Assembly: GCF_024701975.1 (NCBI RefSeq)
Contig: NZ_JANLNM010000015.1
Coordinates: 48,572 to 112,571, forward strand
Source: Variovorax sp. ZS18.2.2
GTDB taxonomy: Bacteria > Pseudomonadota > Gammaproteobacteria > Burkholderiales > Burkholderiaceae_C
Length of the DNA: 64,000 nt
Direction: 5' to 3'
Shown here: piece after piece, positions 1-8,645 of the stretch
Layout: every line of letters begins with the position of its first letter
Numbering within the stretch: position 1 is the first letter of the stretch
The notes under the pieces: generated by a model
Told to the model about the DNA's origin: nothing
The model's database searches: none
What the model saw: only the letters and a program-made list of their open reading frames with translations
Position numbers and translations under genes: made by a program

Positions 1-425
1 TGAACGAAGATCGCAACGGCCGCGGCAAAAGCGGCGGTGACGAAGGGGGTGAGCAACCACCGGACTTGCGCCGCCGCCACTGGCGACGTTGGATGGGCTG
101 GCTTGCGATGGCGGCCCTCCTGCTGCTTGTCATGGGGGCGCTGCTTTCGCTGCTGCTAGAGATCCCGCTGGACGATGTGCTGGCGATCCAGACGGCGGTG
201 CATACCTTCAAGTGGGTCGGCGTGGCGCTGCAAGGCGTGGTCATTGCAGTGATCGGCTGGAAGTGGCCGGCCATCGTGCGCTGGGGGCGCGCACGCGGCT
301 GGGTTCGTGAACACGAAATCCGACAAGTGCTGGGTCTGCGTGCCAAGGTGGTCCTGTTCCTTGTGGTCTACCTCGTGATGGTGCCGATCGGACCGACCAC
401 GATCTGGCGGGCTTTGATGTCATGA
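1..425 (+). CDS. Small inner-membrane protein of the conjugation region (5' end at window edge)
   Basis: The frame is open from base 3. Bases 1-2 are TG followed by AAC GAA GAT, so an ATG start one base before the window is likely; the TTG at 66 is a weaker alternative. A charged, glycine-rich N-terminus is followed by three hydrophobic segments (near residues 35-55, 70-85 and 115-130), so this is a polytopic membrane protein of about 140 residues. Its stop overlaps the next ATG (ATGA at 422), which indicates translational coupling. I do not recognise a family. The context just before a PLD nuclease and a TraG-N-like protein suggests a conjugation accessory role. Confidence 0.6.
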   Translation, partial: NEDRNGRGKSGGDEGGEQPPDLRRRHWRRWMGWLAMAALLLLVMGALLSLLLEIPLDDVLAIQTAVHTFKWVGVALQGVVIAVIGWKWPAIVRWGRARGWVREHEIRQVLGLRAKVVLFLVVYLVMVPIGPTTIWRALMS

Positions 426-1006
426 AGTTTCGCAGCGCCACATCCAACCGGCTGTCCGCTTCTCTCGTTGCCTTGGCGGTGATGTGCGCAGCTTCATCCG
501 TCCATGCTGAAACTGCCCCGCTCGCCGTTGGCTCGAGCGCAGAAGTCGCCTTCTCGCCGAGGGAAGGCGCCCAGGCGCTGGTGGTGCGCCTGATCGACTC
601 AGCCCGCTCCTCGATCCGCCTGGCCGCCTACGCATTCACCTCGCCAGCGGTCACACGCGCTCTGATCGCTGCAAAGAAACGCGGCGTCGACGTGGCCGTG
701 CTTGTGGACCACAAGAGCAACCTGGTGCAGGACGCGAGCGGCAAGGCCACGGCGGCCCTCAATGCCCTGAGCCTGGCCGGCGTGGCCACGGCAACCGTGG
801 CCAGGTACCCGATTCACCACGACAAGTACATCGTGGTCGACGCGGCCCACGTGGAGACCGGCAGCTTCAATTTCTCGAACGCGGCCGAGTTCGGCAACAG
901 CGAGAACGTGCTCGTGCTGTGGAACAGCCCTCAGGTCGCCCGCGCCTACCTTGCGCATTGGGCTTCGCGGTCCGCCGCATCGATGCCGTACCGGCCTGGG
1001 TTCTAA
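422..1006 (+). CDS. Secreted phospholipase D-family nuclease (Nuc-like)
   Basis: This 194-residue protein has a cleavable signal peptide (residues 1-29, ending VHA-E). It carries one HKD motif: H133-x-K135, D140 and the GSFNFSN stretch at 147-153, followed by a conserved glutamate (E161). Length and single HKD copy match the Nuc/PLD endonucleases found on conjugative plasmids such as pKM101, which act as periplasmic homodimers that cleave DNA. The substrate here is inferred, not shown. It starts by overlapping the stop of the upstream membrane gene and is followed 17 bases later by the TraG-N-like gene, so it is probably in the transfer operon. Confidence 0.85.
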   Translation: MKFRSATSNRLSASLVALAVMCAASSVHAETAPLAVGSSAEVAFSPREGAQALVVRLIDSARSSIRLAAYAFTSPAVTRALIAAKKRGVDVAVLVDHKSNLVQDASGKATAALNALSLAGVATATVARYPIHHDKYIVVDAAHVETGSFNFSNAAEFGNSENVLVLWNSPQVARAYLAHWASRSAASMPYRPGF

Positions 1007-1023
1007 CGTCGAAGGACATCGCC

Positions 1024-2667
1024 ATGCAATTGGACAGCTATCTCGAAATCTTCACGACGATGTACGGGTGGGCCTTCGCCAACATCCTGGGCGAGATCAT
1101 CACCGGCACCGGGATCATCGTGCTGCCCTTTGCACTGATCGTCTTCAATGGCTTCAAGGACGCCAAGGAGAACGGTGTCGGCGCCAGCGGCGGGGTGATG
1201 GGCGTGATCGAGTCTGTTCAGACCAAGCTCATCATCGCGATGTTCGTGCTGTCGGTGTGTTTCGCGACGACGCCGGCGACCTCGCTCATGAGCATCAACC
1301 TGAGCTACACGCCGCCGGCCTCATCGAGCGATGGATCGCCGCAGACGGGCTCGCGGGACGGCGGCACGAATTCTGGCTTCGACCGCGCAATGGCGGATGC
1401 GACCAACGGCAGCATGAGCCCGACGGGCTCGCTCTACTACGTGCCGGCGTGGTGGTTCACGGCGATGGCGATTTCTTCGGGGATCAACAACGCGGCGCGC
1501 GACGGCCTGCGCAGTGCCGGGCGCGATATCCGCATGGTGGAGGACATGGCGCGCACCGCGACGATCGAGGATCCGAGACTCCTCGCGGACATCCAGCGCT
1601 TCTACAGCGAGTGCTTCATCCCTGCGCGCAGCCGATACCTGCAGCTGGGCCCGGACGAACTCTCGGGCAGCGGCCGCGCCATCGTTGCTGACACGAACAA
1701 GGACTACGGGCCCACGGACGTGGACTGGATGGGCAGTCAGCTCTTCAGGAAAGAGCCGGGCTTTTATGACACCATGCGCTCGTACAACCCGGTGGCCGGG
1801 TTTGCGATCGATGCATCGCGCGATAAGGATTTCGAGCGCACAGCGCCGGCGGGATCTCCCGAGGCGAGTTTCACACTGCCGCAGTGGGGGCGACCCACCT
1901 GCAACCAGTGGTGGGAATCCTCGAATGGATTGCGCAGCCGCATGGTGGACCATTCGGCGACATGGAGAAAACTCACCTCGGCCGCCGCGGACGCCTTTTC
2001 CTGGACCAGCGACGACCAGCGCCTGGATACTTTCGCCAAGCTGGCTCAGACCAAGGCCAATCCGCACATGGTGGATACGGATCGGATCATGGGCAACGAC
2101 TACGACACGCTCACGAAGATCGGGCGCACATTCACTGGAGCGGCCAGCACCGTGGGGCTGAGCATCAAGGCCGTCATGGCGTCGGTGGAGATGATGCCGC
2201 TGATGCAAGGCCTGCCGATGATGCAGGCCCTCATCCTCATGGGCCTGTACATGTTCCTGCCTCTGATCACGTTCCTGAGCGGCTTCGACCTGAAGATCAT
2301 GTTCTACGGCGCCATCGGCATCTTCACGGTGAAGTTCTGGGCCGTGATGTGGATGATCGCCAACTGGGTGGATGCGCACCTGATCGCAGCGCTCTACCCC
2401 GGCATGCAGGGGAACATGTTCATCCAGGAGATCACACAGATGACGAACGGCGCAATCCCGCCGGGTTACAAGCGCATGTTGCTCAACACGTTGCTGATGG
2501 CGATGTTCGTCTTCCTGCCATTGCTGTGGTCGGGGATGATGGCCTGGATTGGGATCAGGGTTGGGCAATCACTGAATGAACTCGCGAGGCCCGCGAAAGA
2601 GGCATCATCTGAAGCAACGAAAGCAACCGGGCAAGCCGTTACCAAGGGCGTCGGGCGAAGAAAATAA
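1024..2667 (+). CDS. TraG N-terminal-like conjugal transfer protein
   Basis: This is a 547-residue integral membrane protein. The start at 1024 is preferred because GAAGGA lies just upstream and the earlier frame overlaps the PLD gene. Hydrophobic segments sit near residues 12-40 and 65-90, and a cluster of four or five lies near 375-530. Between them is a polar domain of about 270 residues with several cysteines. This plan and the opening residues resemble the TraG N-terminal-domain proteins at the end of the transfer cluster of ICEs related to PFGI-1/Tn4371, thought to work in mating-pair stabilisation. There is no large periplasmic C-terminal domain as in F-plasmid TraG. The tail ends in a lysine/alanine-rich stretch. 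Confidence 0.75.
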   Translation: MQLDSYLEIFTTMYGWAFANILGEIITGTGIIVLPFALIVFNGFKDAKENGVGASGGVMGVIESVQTKLIIAMFVLSVCFATTPATSLMSINLSYTPPASSSDGSPQTGSRDGGTNSGFDRAMADATNGSMSPTGSLYYVPAWWFTAMAISSGINNAARDGLRSAGRDIRMVEDMARTATIEDPRLLADIQRFYSECFIPARSRYLQLGPDELSGSGRAIVADTNKDYGPTDVDWMGSQLFRKEPGFYDTMRSYNPVAGFAIDASRDKDFERTAPAGSPEASFTLPQWGRPTCNQWWESSNGLRSRMVDHSATWRKLTSAAADAFSWTSDDQRLDTFAKLAQTKANPHMVDTDRIMGNDYDTLTKIGRTFTGAASTVGLSIKAVMASVEMMPLMQGLPMMQALILMGLYMFLPLITFLSGFDLKIMFYGAIGIFTVKFWAVMWMIANWVDAHLIAALYPGMQGNMFIQEITQMTNGAIPPGYKRMLLNTLLMAMFVFLPLLWSGMMAWIGIRVGQSLNELARPAKEASSEATKATGQAVTKGVGRRK

Positions 2668-2684
2668 CTTACCTGCAAACTTGT

Positions 2685-2939
2685 TCAACTCTCGTCGAAC
2701 ATATCTCTGTAATAGGCCAACTCTCCCGCATCAATTGCATTCTCATAATATGCGTCAAGTGCACCTGCGTACGAGCCGATTGGTCCACTTGCTGGTGGGG
2801 TATCGGTCGTATACAGCGGTGGATTCTTGATTACCTCCCACAGCGCCTCTCCCGCAACCCCCGCGAGGATGCCGGTGACGCGCAGGCCGAGCCTGGAGCC
2901 GTGCTTGACCAGGCGAGCGAGGTAATGGAGATCGATCAT
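2685..2939 (-). CDS. Small hypothetical protein
   Basis: An 84-residue protein. The ATG at 2939 has a good AAGGAAA ribosome-binding site 8 bases upstream, whereas the longer frame has none. The N-terminal half is amphipathic to hydrophobic (about 20-40) and could be a membrane anchor; the C-terminal half is acidic and tyrosine-rich. It converges on the TraG-N-like gene and is divergent from the SprT-like gene. No family recognised. Confidence 0.55.
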   Translation of the reverse strand: MIDLHYLARLVKHGSRLGLRVTGILAGVAGEALWEVIKNPPLYTTDTPPASGPIGSYAGALDAYYENAIDAGELAYYRDMFDES

Positions 2940-3149
2940 GGTGTGTTTCCTTCGGAGTTGATGGATGGAAGTAACCCCGGAGTGCTCCCCATGCGACCCA
3001 GTCACGCATCGTCGATGCGGCCGAGCCCTGCCGCCTGTGGCGCAAGTTGAAAATGACTGTGCCGCACGGCCGCGGTGTCGTCAAGAAATGATCCATACCT
3101 TGACTGTGGGCGGGTCGCCTCAATGCGACAGTTGATGGAACTCGATAAC

Positions 3150-3163
3150 GTATTGCGCAATAC
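3150..3163. promoter_or_regulatory. 14-bp perfect palindrome, possible operator
   Basis: GTATTGCGCAATAC reads the same on both strands. It lies 15 bases before the SprT-like start in the divergent gap, where a repressor would be expected to bind. No regulator is identified for it. Confidence 0.35.
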
Positions 3164-3177
3164 AAACATAGCCCAGC

Positions 3178-4041
3178 ATGATGCCTATGTCAAACGCAGA
3201 CTCTCCCGTGGCCGCCGGCATCATCTCGGCGTCGGTGGTATCGCCTTCCTCGTTCCCCACCCAGCAGACCTACGGGGAATTGCAGCTGGCCTACGATTTC
3301 TTCAACGAATCGCTCTTTGACGGCAAGCTTCCCAGCTGTCTCATCACGCTGCAGCGCGAAAAGAGAACCTGCGGCTACTTTTCCGCCAAGCGCTTTGTCA
3401 ACACGCGCGGCGAGATGACCGACGAGATCGCCATGAACCCGGCCTACTTCGCGGTGGTGCCGATCGTGGAGACGATGCAGACGCTGGTGCACGAGATGTG
3501 CCATCTGTGGCAACACCATTTCGGCACACCCGGGCGAGGCCGCTATCACAACGAGCAGTGGGCGGCCAGGATGGAAGGCGTCGGGCTGATGCCCTCCTCC
3601 ACCGGCCAGCCCGGCGGCAAGCGCACGGGCGACCACATGGCCGACTATGCGATCGAGGGAGGACGGTTCCTCAAGGCCTGCGCGGACCTGGTCACCCGGG
3701 CCTTCACCCTCAGCTGGTACGACCGGTACCCGGCCGCCGAGCATGTGCGCTTCGGCCTGGCCAGCCATGCGACGACCCTCGCGGCGACGTTTGGCGGCGG
3801 CGCAACGCCCTTGGCGGCCAGCGCGGCGATGGCCATCATGATGCAAGGTGGGGCCGCCGGCGTTGCCGGCATGGGTTCGGTCGGCGGCGTCATTGGTGCT
3901 GTGGGCGCCGGCGATACGGCCGCGGCCGCCAACAAGTCCAACCGCGCGAAATACGCTTGTGCGTGCGGCTTCCAGGTCTGGGGCAAGCCCGGCCTGAAGA
4001 TTCTTTGCGCCGAATGCATGGCGCCGTTCGAACCGCAGTAA
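3178..4041 (+). CDS. SprT-like zinc metallopeptidase
   Basis: A 287-residue protein. Residues 30-150 match the SprT/SprT-like (PF10263) pattern: a conserved YxxLQLAYDFFN start, then the zinc motif HEMCH (105-109) and a third histidine at H124 in YHNEQW. Relatives include human SPRTN and plasmid SprT-like proteins. The middle (about 195-255) is glycine/alanine-rich low complexity. The end is a zinc ribbon with CACG and CAEC pairs (residues 259-281). The start is chosen at the first ATG; ATGs at 3181 and 3187 are equally possible. It probably cleaves or remodels protein-DNA complexes, an inference from the family. Confidence 0.85.
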   Translation: MMPMSNADSPVAAGIISASVVSPSSFPTQQTYGELQLAYDFFNESLFDGKLPSCLITLQREKRTCGYFSAKRFVNTRGEMTDEIAMNPAYFAVVPIVETMQTLVHEMCHLWQHHFGTPGRGRYHNEQWAARMEGVGLMPSSTGQPGGKRTGDHMADYAIEGGRFLKACADLVTRAFTLSWYDRYPAAEHVRFGLASHATTLAATFGGGATPLAASAAMAIMMQGGAAGVAGMGSVGGVIGAVGAGDTAAAANKSNRAKYACACGFQVWGKPGLKILCAECMAPFEPQ

Positions 4042-4142
4042 TTCCCTGTCCTGACTGCCCAGTCATGACGGACGGAACCTACCTCTAGAATATTTTGCTT
4101 CCACGTGGATCGGGATCGGCACGGGAACTCAAGGGATAAGGG

Positions 4143-4589
4143 ATGAATACAAAAATGACTTCACGTACGCTGGACAGGGATCTTGTCAGGGTGCTCCGAG
4201 CCGTGGCGCACACCAACTTGTCGCCGCTCGGCGCGATCGCATCGACCACCGGGATGACCGTGCATGAGCCGCTACAGGTGCTGCGCAACAAGGGCTATGT
4301 CCGCGAACACGGCGGCGTACAGGGCGGGGGCATGCCAGTCCTGCTGTACTCGATCACCCCCAAGGGCAAGGAGGCGCTTCAGGCCCTCGAGATAGAGCCG
4401 TCCGATGGAATGCTCTCGGCCCGGGCACAAGGCCCGAGCGCACCGCCGACCAAGCACTATGACGGCGCTGAAATGCGGCCCAGCACAGTGCGAGCCGGCT
4501 CCATGGATGCCTTCAAGTATCCGAGTCGCGTGGGCAACAGCCTGCATCACGTGGATGGAACCGTCACGAAGGTCGATCCGGCACGTTGA
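4143..4589 (+). CDS. Winged-helix hypothetical protein
   Basis: A 148-residue protein. Residues 8-80 look like a winged helix-turn-helix of the PadR/MarR type: a helix-rich start, LGAIASTTGM as the recognition part, a VLRNKGYV turn and a wing ending ITPKGKEAL. The C-terminal 65 residues are polar and of unknown function. The AAGGGATAAGGG stretch before the ATG is a strong ribosome-binding site. It probably regulates transcription locally, but no target is evident. Confidence 0.65.
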   Translation: MNTKMTSRTLDRDLVRVLRAVAHTNLSPLGAIASTTGMTVHEPLQVLRNKGYVREHGGVQGGGMPVLLYSITPKGKEALQALEIEPSDGMLSARAQGPSAPPTKHYDGAEMRPSTVRAGSMDAFKYPSRVGNSLHHVDGTVTKVDPAR

Positions 4590-4638
4590 ACTAGATTTGA
4601 AACATGCCCCGGGTAGTCGGATCCCGGCGGCCGGGCCT

Positions 4639-4890
4639 TCAGCAAATCGGGCCGCGCGCCTTGATCCAGGCGAAGCAGTGGCTTCGCAGCTTGTCGATCA
4701 AGTCCAGGGTCTCGGACAGAGATGCCACGCGGCTAGGCTCTGCGTGCATGGCGTGGATCGTGTCGTCCCGCATGATCTCGACCATCGCGCCGGGGACTCC
4801 AGGTTCTCCCGGCGAAGGCTCGTGACCTGAATGGACGAAGTACCGCAATGTCCAGCCAGCGTGCTCTTCTGAATGGAAAGGCTTGTGCAT
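4639..4890 (-). CDS. Small hypothetical protein
   Basis: An 83-residue, histidine-rich, acidic protein ending in KARGPIC. It looks protein-like rather than random, but the ribosome-binding site is poor (GGAGAG about 17 bases upstream). It converges with the winged-helix gene. No family recognised. Confidence 0.4.
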   Translation of the reverse strand: MHKPFHSEEHAGWTLRYFVHSGHEPSPGEPGVPGAMVEIMRDDTIHAMHAEPSRVASLSETLDLIDKLRSHCFAWIKARGPIC

Positions 4891-5126
4891 CGTTTGGGCC
4901 TATGAAGGCTCTCCATTTTCAAGCTGAGGACTCAACCGGCGGGGACCTTTGCCCGTGGCTTTGACCGACGGCATCGCTTGCCCGGCGATGCTATCAAAAG
5001 TCCGGCCCGATGCGCCCATCCTTCCTCCCCTACCAGACAAGTCATCACTCCGCAAGCGAAAACCCGGCGCGAGTTTTCGACGGTTTTGGCGAGACGTCGC
5101 CGATCCGGCTGCATAAAGTGCGGTGA

Positions 5127-5531
5127 ATGAACTCACGCAACCTCGCACGCTCCCCCGTACGCAGTTTCGAGCGCCATTTCGTCGGACGACTTGCTCTGGC
5201 GCTTCCGGTGCTTGCCGTCCTCGGTCTGTCCGGCTGCGCCTCCACTGCGGTCACGCCCCAAGGCGCGAGCGTCGAGCTCGTCACGCAAAAGCCGCCCGGC
5301 TGCAGGCTTCTGGGCGAAGCCATCGGCAGTCAGGGCAACGCCTTCAGCGGCGATTTCACCAGCAACAACAACCTTCTGCAGGGCGCGCGCAACGACCTTC
5401 GCAACAAGGCCGCCGCTATGGGCGGCAATGTCGCGCAGATCCAGAACGCGCTGAACGCCACCCACCCCTACAGTTCGGGCGCGATCAGCTCCAGTGTGGT
5501 GGCGAACGTTTACGCCTGCCCCAGGAAGTAA
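5127..5531 (+). CDS. DUF4156 domain lipoprotein
   Basis: A 134-residue protein with a lipoprotein signal: a hydrophobic stretch (21-35) ends in the lipobox LSGC (C37). The mature part has the DUF4156 pattern VELVTQKPPGCRLLGEAIGS and ends with a conserved cysteine (YACPRK), so a disulfide with the earlier cysteine is likely. Related outer-membrane lipoproteins are of unknown function. The next gene starts 20 bases downstream. Confidence 0.75.
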   Translation: MNSRNLARSPVRSFERHFVGRLALALPVLAVLGLSGCASTAVTPQGASVELVTQKPPGCRLLGEAIGSQGNAFSGDFTSNNNLLQGARNDLRNKAAAMGGNVAQIQNALNATHPYSSGAISSSVVANVYACPRK

Positions 5532-5551
5532 GCACAAGGGATGCAAGCATC

Positions 5552-6046
5552 GTGCGGGATCCACACCGATCACCGGCGGCGGCTTTACTGGACGCGGATG
5601 GCGCGCGAACCACAAGCCCGGGCGATGCTGCGGAGACCACCCTGCTGTGGTCATCCAGCGAAGGCCAGGTTTCCAATGCCACAGCGTTCATCCTGGCCGT
5701 GCTTCTGTGCTGGCTGGTCCTGCCGGTCATCTACGCTGCCTACAGGTGTCTGCGCACTTCCTTTCACCGCTACGAGCTGACGGACCAGCGCCTGATCGAG
5801 CGCTCGGGCATTTTGGTCAAGCGCATCGAGACGCTGGAGCTGTACCGCGTCAAGGACATTTCGGTGGACAGCACGCTGGCCCAAAGTCTCTTTGGCCGCG
5901 GCCAGGTGATTCTGCAAACCACGGACAGTACCTCGCCCCAGTTGTTGATCCAGGCTGTAGCCGGGCCGGACCAGGTCTCCCAACTGATCCGCAACCAGGT
6001 CGAGCGATGCCGCATCGCGCGTGGTGTGCGGGCTTTCGATTTCTGA
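5552..6046 (+). CDS. PH-domain (bPH2/YdbS-like) membrane protein
   Basis: This 164-residue protein starts at GTG 5552, preceded by AAGGGATG at good spacing; the frame upstream overlaps the DUF4156 gene and looks random. One membrane helix spans about 46-65. The rest matches the bacterial PH domain of the YdbS type: YELTDQRLIERSGIL followed by an ETLELYRVKDI strand-turn and GRGQVILQTTD. A family-level call only; such domains help membrane or stress functions. Confidence 0.7.
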   Translation: MRDPHRSPAAALLDADGARTTSPGDAAETTLLWSSSEGQVSNATAFILAVLLCWLVLPVIYAAYRCLRTSFHRYELTDQRLIERSGILVKRIETLELYRVKDISVDSTLAQSLFGRGQVILQTTDSTSPQLLIQAVAGPDQVSQLIRNQVERCRIARGVRAFDF

Positions 6047-6070
6047 TCTTCATCCTTCAAGGACCTGCCC

Positions 6071-6847
6071 ATGTTCTCTCTTCGCTCGTTGCGCAGCACG
6101 GCAGCAACCGTAGTCCAGGTACTGGCACTGTCGATGTCTCTCTGCACCATCAGCACCAGCGCCCATGCCGGCGACGTGCCTGCCGTTGCAGCATCCACGC
6201 TCAACAAGATCCGCGCGGCCGTGCAAGCCAACACGCAGGGCAAAGTACCGGTGGACGCCGTGGCGGCCACACCGATCGCCGGCGTCTACCAGATCGCCTC
6301 GGGCGGCGAGGTCTTCTATGTAGACACGAGCGGGCGATATAGCTTCGTAGGTGGAGTTCTCATCGACACGAAGACCCAAGCCGACCTGACCCAGCCGGTG
6401 CTCGACAAGCTGCAGGCCATCGATTTCAAGTCACTGCCGCTTGAGTTGGCGATCAAGGAGGTCCACGGCAACGGCTCACGCAAGATGGCGTTGTTCGAGG
6501 ACCCGAACTGCCCGATTTGCCGCGTCTTCACGAAGTTCGTGGACCAGATCGAAGACGTGACGGTGTACCGTTTCATCTACCCGGTGATCTCACCGCAGTC
6601 GGAGCAACTCGCGCGCGTCGCGTGGTGCTCCTCGGACCGGGCCTCGACCTGGAAGAGCATCATGAACGGTGCGAGGCCCGCGGGAAGCGAAGCGTGCGAC
6701 ACGCGCGGCATCGCCGACATCCTGAAGATCGGCATGAACTACCGCATCCAGAATACGCCCACGGTGGTGCTGGCCAGCGGCAAGCGCCTGGTGGGCGCCA
6801 CGCCGCCGGAGAATTTCCTGCAGGAGCTTGAGGCTGGCGGACGATGA
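6071..6847 (+). CDS. DsbC-like periplasmic thiol:disulfide protein
   Basis: A 258-residue protein. The signal peptide (1-33, cleaved after AHA) is followed by a DsbC-type dimerisation domain (about 40-115) and a thioredoxin-fold domain with the active site C147-P-I-C150. DsbC itself has CGYC, so the redox potential may differ. Residues QNTPTVVLASG near 230 match the cis-proline loop of this family. It probably isomerises disulfides in the cysteine-rich transfer or pilus proteins nearby. The next ORF overlaps its stop by ATGA. Confidence 0.85.
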   Translation: MFSLRSLRSTAATVVQVLALSMSLCTISTSAHAGDVPAVAASTLNKIRAAVQANTQGKVPVDAVAATPIAGVYQIASGGEVFYVDTSGRYSFVGGVLIDTKTQADLTQPVLDKLQAIDFKSLPLELAIKEVHGNGSRKMALFEDPNCPICRVFTKFVDQIEDVTVYRFIYPVISPQSEQLARVAWCSSDRASTWKSIMNGARPAGSEACDTRGIADILKIGMNYRIQNTPTVVLASGKRLVGATPPENFLQELEAGGR

Positions 6848-7485
6848 GGGACGCAACAATGAGCAACGCTCGCACCATTCTTCGCTGGTTGATCTCTGCG
6901 CTCATGGGCGTCGTTGTGACGCATGCCTCTGTCGCGCAGCAACTCGCCCAGCCGCTGGCAGCACCCCTTCGCGCGCCATCGACGATGAGCTGGCGATCGA
7001 TGGCGCTGGTCGTCTTCGAGTCGACAAACTTCAAGTCCACCGGGACCGAGGCGGATCGGCAGGTGCTGTCGAACATCTGGCGGAAGGAGCTCGCGCAGGC
7101 GGGGTATCGGGACCCCGCCAAGGGGCAGCGCTTTCCGAGCTTTGTGCTGATCGGCGCTGTCGAGCAGGATAGCGACAGGTATGTCTTGAGCATCTATCAA
7201 AGTGCCCGCTACGACTGCGAGTTGGCCCCCAATGGTGCCAGCGCCAATCAGCTCTATGCCAAGTGTCCGCTTCGCGTCAGCAAGTTCTCCGCTAACGGCA
7301 GGACCTCTACTCAGGACTTCCCTGGGTACTGCATGCTGTTCGTCGACGATCCGGACAACCCGCGGCAAAAAAATCACATCGAGTACGCATTCGACAGGAA
7401 GACGGCGACCGTTTTCCTTCGAACGATTCAGTACGGCAAAGAGGTCGGCGAGTGCAGTCGATCCATTCGTTTGACTGCGGGCTGA
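6844..7485 (+). CDS. Exported hypothetical protein of the transfer cluster
   Basis: A 213-residue protein with a signal-like segment (about 12-32). The mature part holds four cysteines, consistent with folding by the DsbC-like protein encoded just before it. The start overlaps the previous stop (ATGA); an internal ATG at 6859 is the alternative. No family recognised. Coupling to the neighbours suggests an envelope role in mating-pair formation. Confidence 0.6.
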   Translation: MRDATMSNARTILRWLISALMGVVVTHASVAQQLAQPLAAPLRAPSTMSWRSMALVVFESTNFKSTGTEADRQVLSNIWRKELAQAGYRDPAKGQRFPSFVLIGAVEQDSDRYVLSIYQSARYDCELAPNGASANQLYAKCPLRVSKFSANGRTSTQDFPGYCMLFVDDPDNPRQKNHIEYAFDRKTATVFLRTIQYGKEVGECSRSIRLTAG

Positions 7486-7489
7486 TGCC

Positions 7490-8401
7490 ATGGTCCATCG
7501 TTTTCTTGTTCGCAGCGAATGGCTGCTTGGATGGCTCGTTCTGGTGCCGGCCATAGCCATCGCTGCGATAGTGACCGCGGCACAGATCGCTGCGGCTATT
7601 CAGAACTCCCCCTTCGCCAACCAATGGCTGCGCGACAACGCCAATGCAGTCGCAAACCTGGCGATCAATGTCGAGAGCCGAGGCGATACCGCAGCCTTCA
7701 ACGGCTCATGCTGTTATGGCGTCTTGCAGATGAACACCTCCAACATCGCGGCCTTCACGAATCTCACGCCCGAGCAGTATCGGCGCGCAAGCCTCCAGGA
7801 CCAGGTGAACGCGTGGTCCGAGCTGACCGTCCAGGCGCTTCAGGCGAAGGCGCCTCGCACTCTTGCCGGCATGTCGAGTTTCGACGGTCGCCCGGTCGAT
7901 GACCATCTCGTGCTGGCCTGCGTCCAGCTCGGCATCGGCAATTGCCAGCGCATGCTCAACGCCGGGCGCTGCGCTGCCTTCGCCGACAGCAACGGCACCA
8001 CGATCTGTTCCATGGCGGACCGCATCAACGGCACGGGCGCATCGACGGGATCCGGCACCGGCAGCGGCGGCAGCACGGGAGGGACCGGTTCCACCGGCGG
8101 CGGCTCACAACCCGTGGAGATCAGCGCGACCTGCATTCGCGACGCATCTGGCGCCTGCGTGCCGATTTCCGAGGCGCTTCGCAACGGCTTTCTGCGCGGC
8201 TCGGGCGTCAAGATGGAAACACTGCGCTTCGCCATCCAGGGCCTGACCTTCGCGATCACGCTGCTGATCATCGGCTGGATGAGTCTGGGCTTGTGGCAGG
8301 AGTACGCGGCCGGCAGGATCGTCAAGGCCGAACTGCTGATCGCCAGCAAGGGCCTTGGCGTGATCGCCATCGCTGTATTGATCGCGATGTCGCTCACGTA
8401 G
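7490..8401 (+). CDS. Transglycosylase-like domain fused to a conjugation membrane domain
   Basis: A 303-residue protein. After one N-terminal membrane segment (12-35), residues 45-165 resemble a lysozyme-like soluble lytic transglycosylase: candidate catalytic E62 in NVESRGD, then GVLQMNTSN (77-85), the counterpart of the family GLMQ motif. A glycine/serine/threonine-rich linker (about 183-205) leads to a C-terminal part with two membrane helices (about 240-264 and 282-303). That part resembles the small DUF3262/TIGR03758-type membrane proteins of ICE transfer regions. The fusion would put cell-wall cleavage in the transfer channel. Confidence 0.65.
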   Translation: MVHRFLVRSEWLLGWLVLVPAIAIAAIVTAAQIAAAIQNSPFANQWLRDNANAVANLAINVESRGDTAAFNGSCCYGVLQMNTSNIAAFTNLTPEQYRRASLQDQVNAWSELTVQALQAKAPRTLAGMSSFDGRPVDDHLVLACVQLGIGNCQRMLNAGRCAAFADSNGTTICSMADRINGTGASTGSGTGSGGSTGGTGSTGGGSQPVEISATCIRDASGACVPISEALRNGFLRGSGVKMETLRFAIQGLTFAITLLIIGWMSLGLWQEYAAGRIVKAELLIASKGLGVIAIAVLIAMSLT

Positions 8402-8441
8402 GTGGGCCTCGCGTCGCCCCTACTAAACGCAAGGTATTTGC

Positions 8442-8645
8442 ATGGACCCGCCTCTCGACGACCAGGAACTGCAAGCATGGAGCGTGACTGCCCGGCTCGC
8501 AGCTGTGCCTCATATCGTCATCGAGCAATTGCCCGAGGAAGTCCGTCTGCTGATTCAAGAAGCAAAAGATATCCACCCACAAATGGCGGCTGGTGCTGCT
8601 GCGCGAGAAGCGCCGACGATCAATGCAGTCGCACCCGCCCGCTGA
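8442..8645 (+). CDS. Small hypothetical protein
   Basis: A 67-residue acidic, helix-rich protein following the transglycosylase-like gene by 40 bases, with AAGG upstream of its ATG. Its last bases overlap the start of the next ORF. No family recognised. Confidence 0.45.
   Translation: MDPPLDDQELQAWSVTARLAAVPHIVIEQLPEEVRLLIQEAKDIHPQMAAGAAAREAPTINAVAPAR

Noticed and set aside
1321..2568. Long opposite-strand ORFs beneath the TraG-N-like and other GC-rich genes
   Set aside because: They are open only because of high GC at third positions; composition is histidine/arginine-rich and there are no start signals.
4900..5148. Minus-strand ORF in the gap before the DUF4156 gene
   Set aside because: Overlaps the start of a well-supported gene and looks random.
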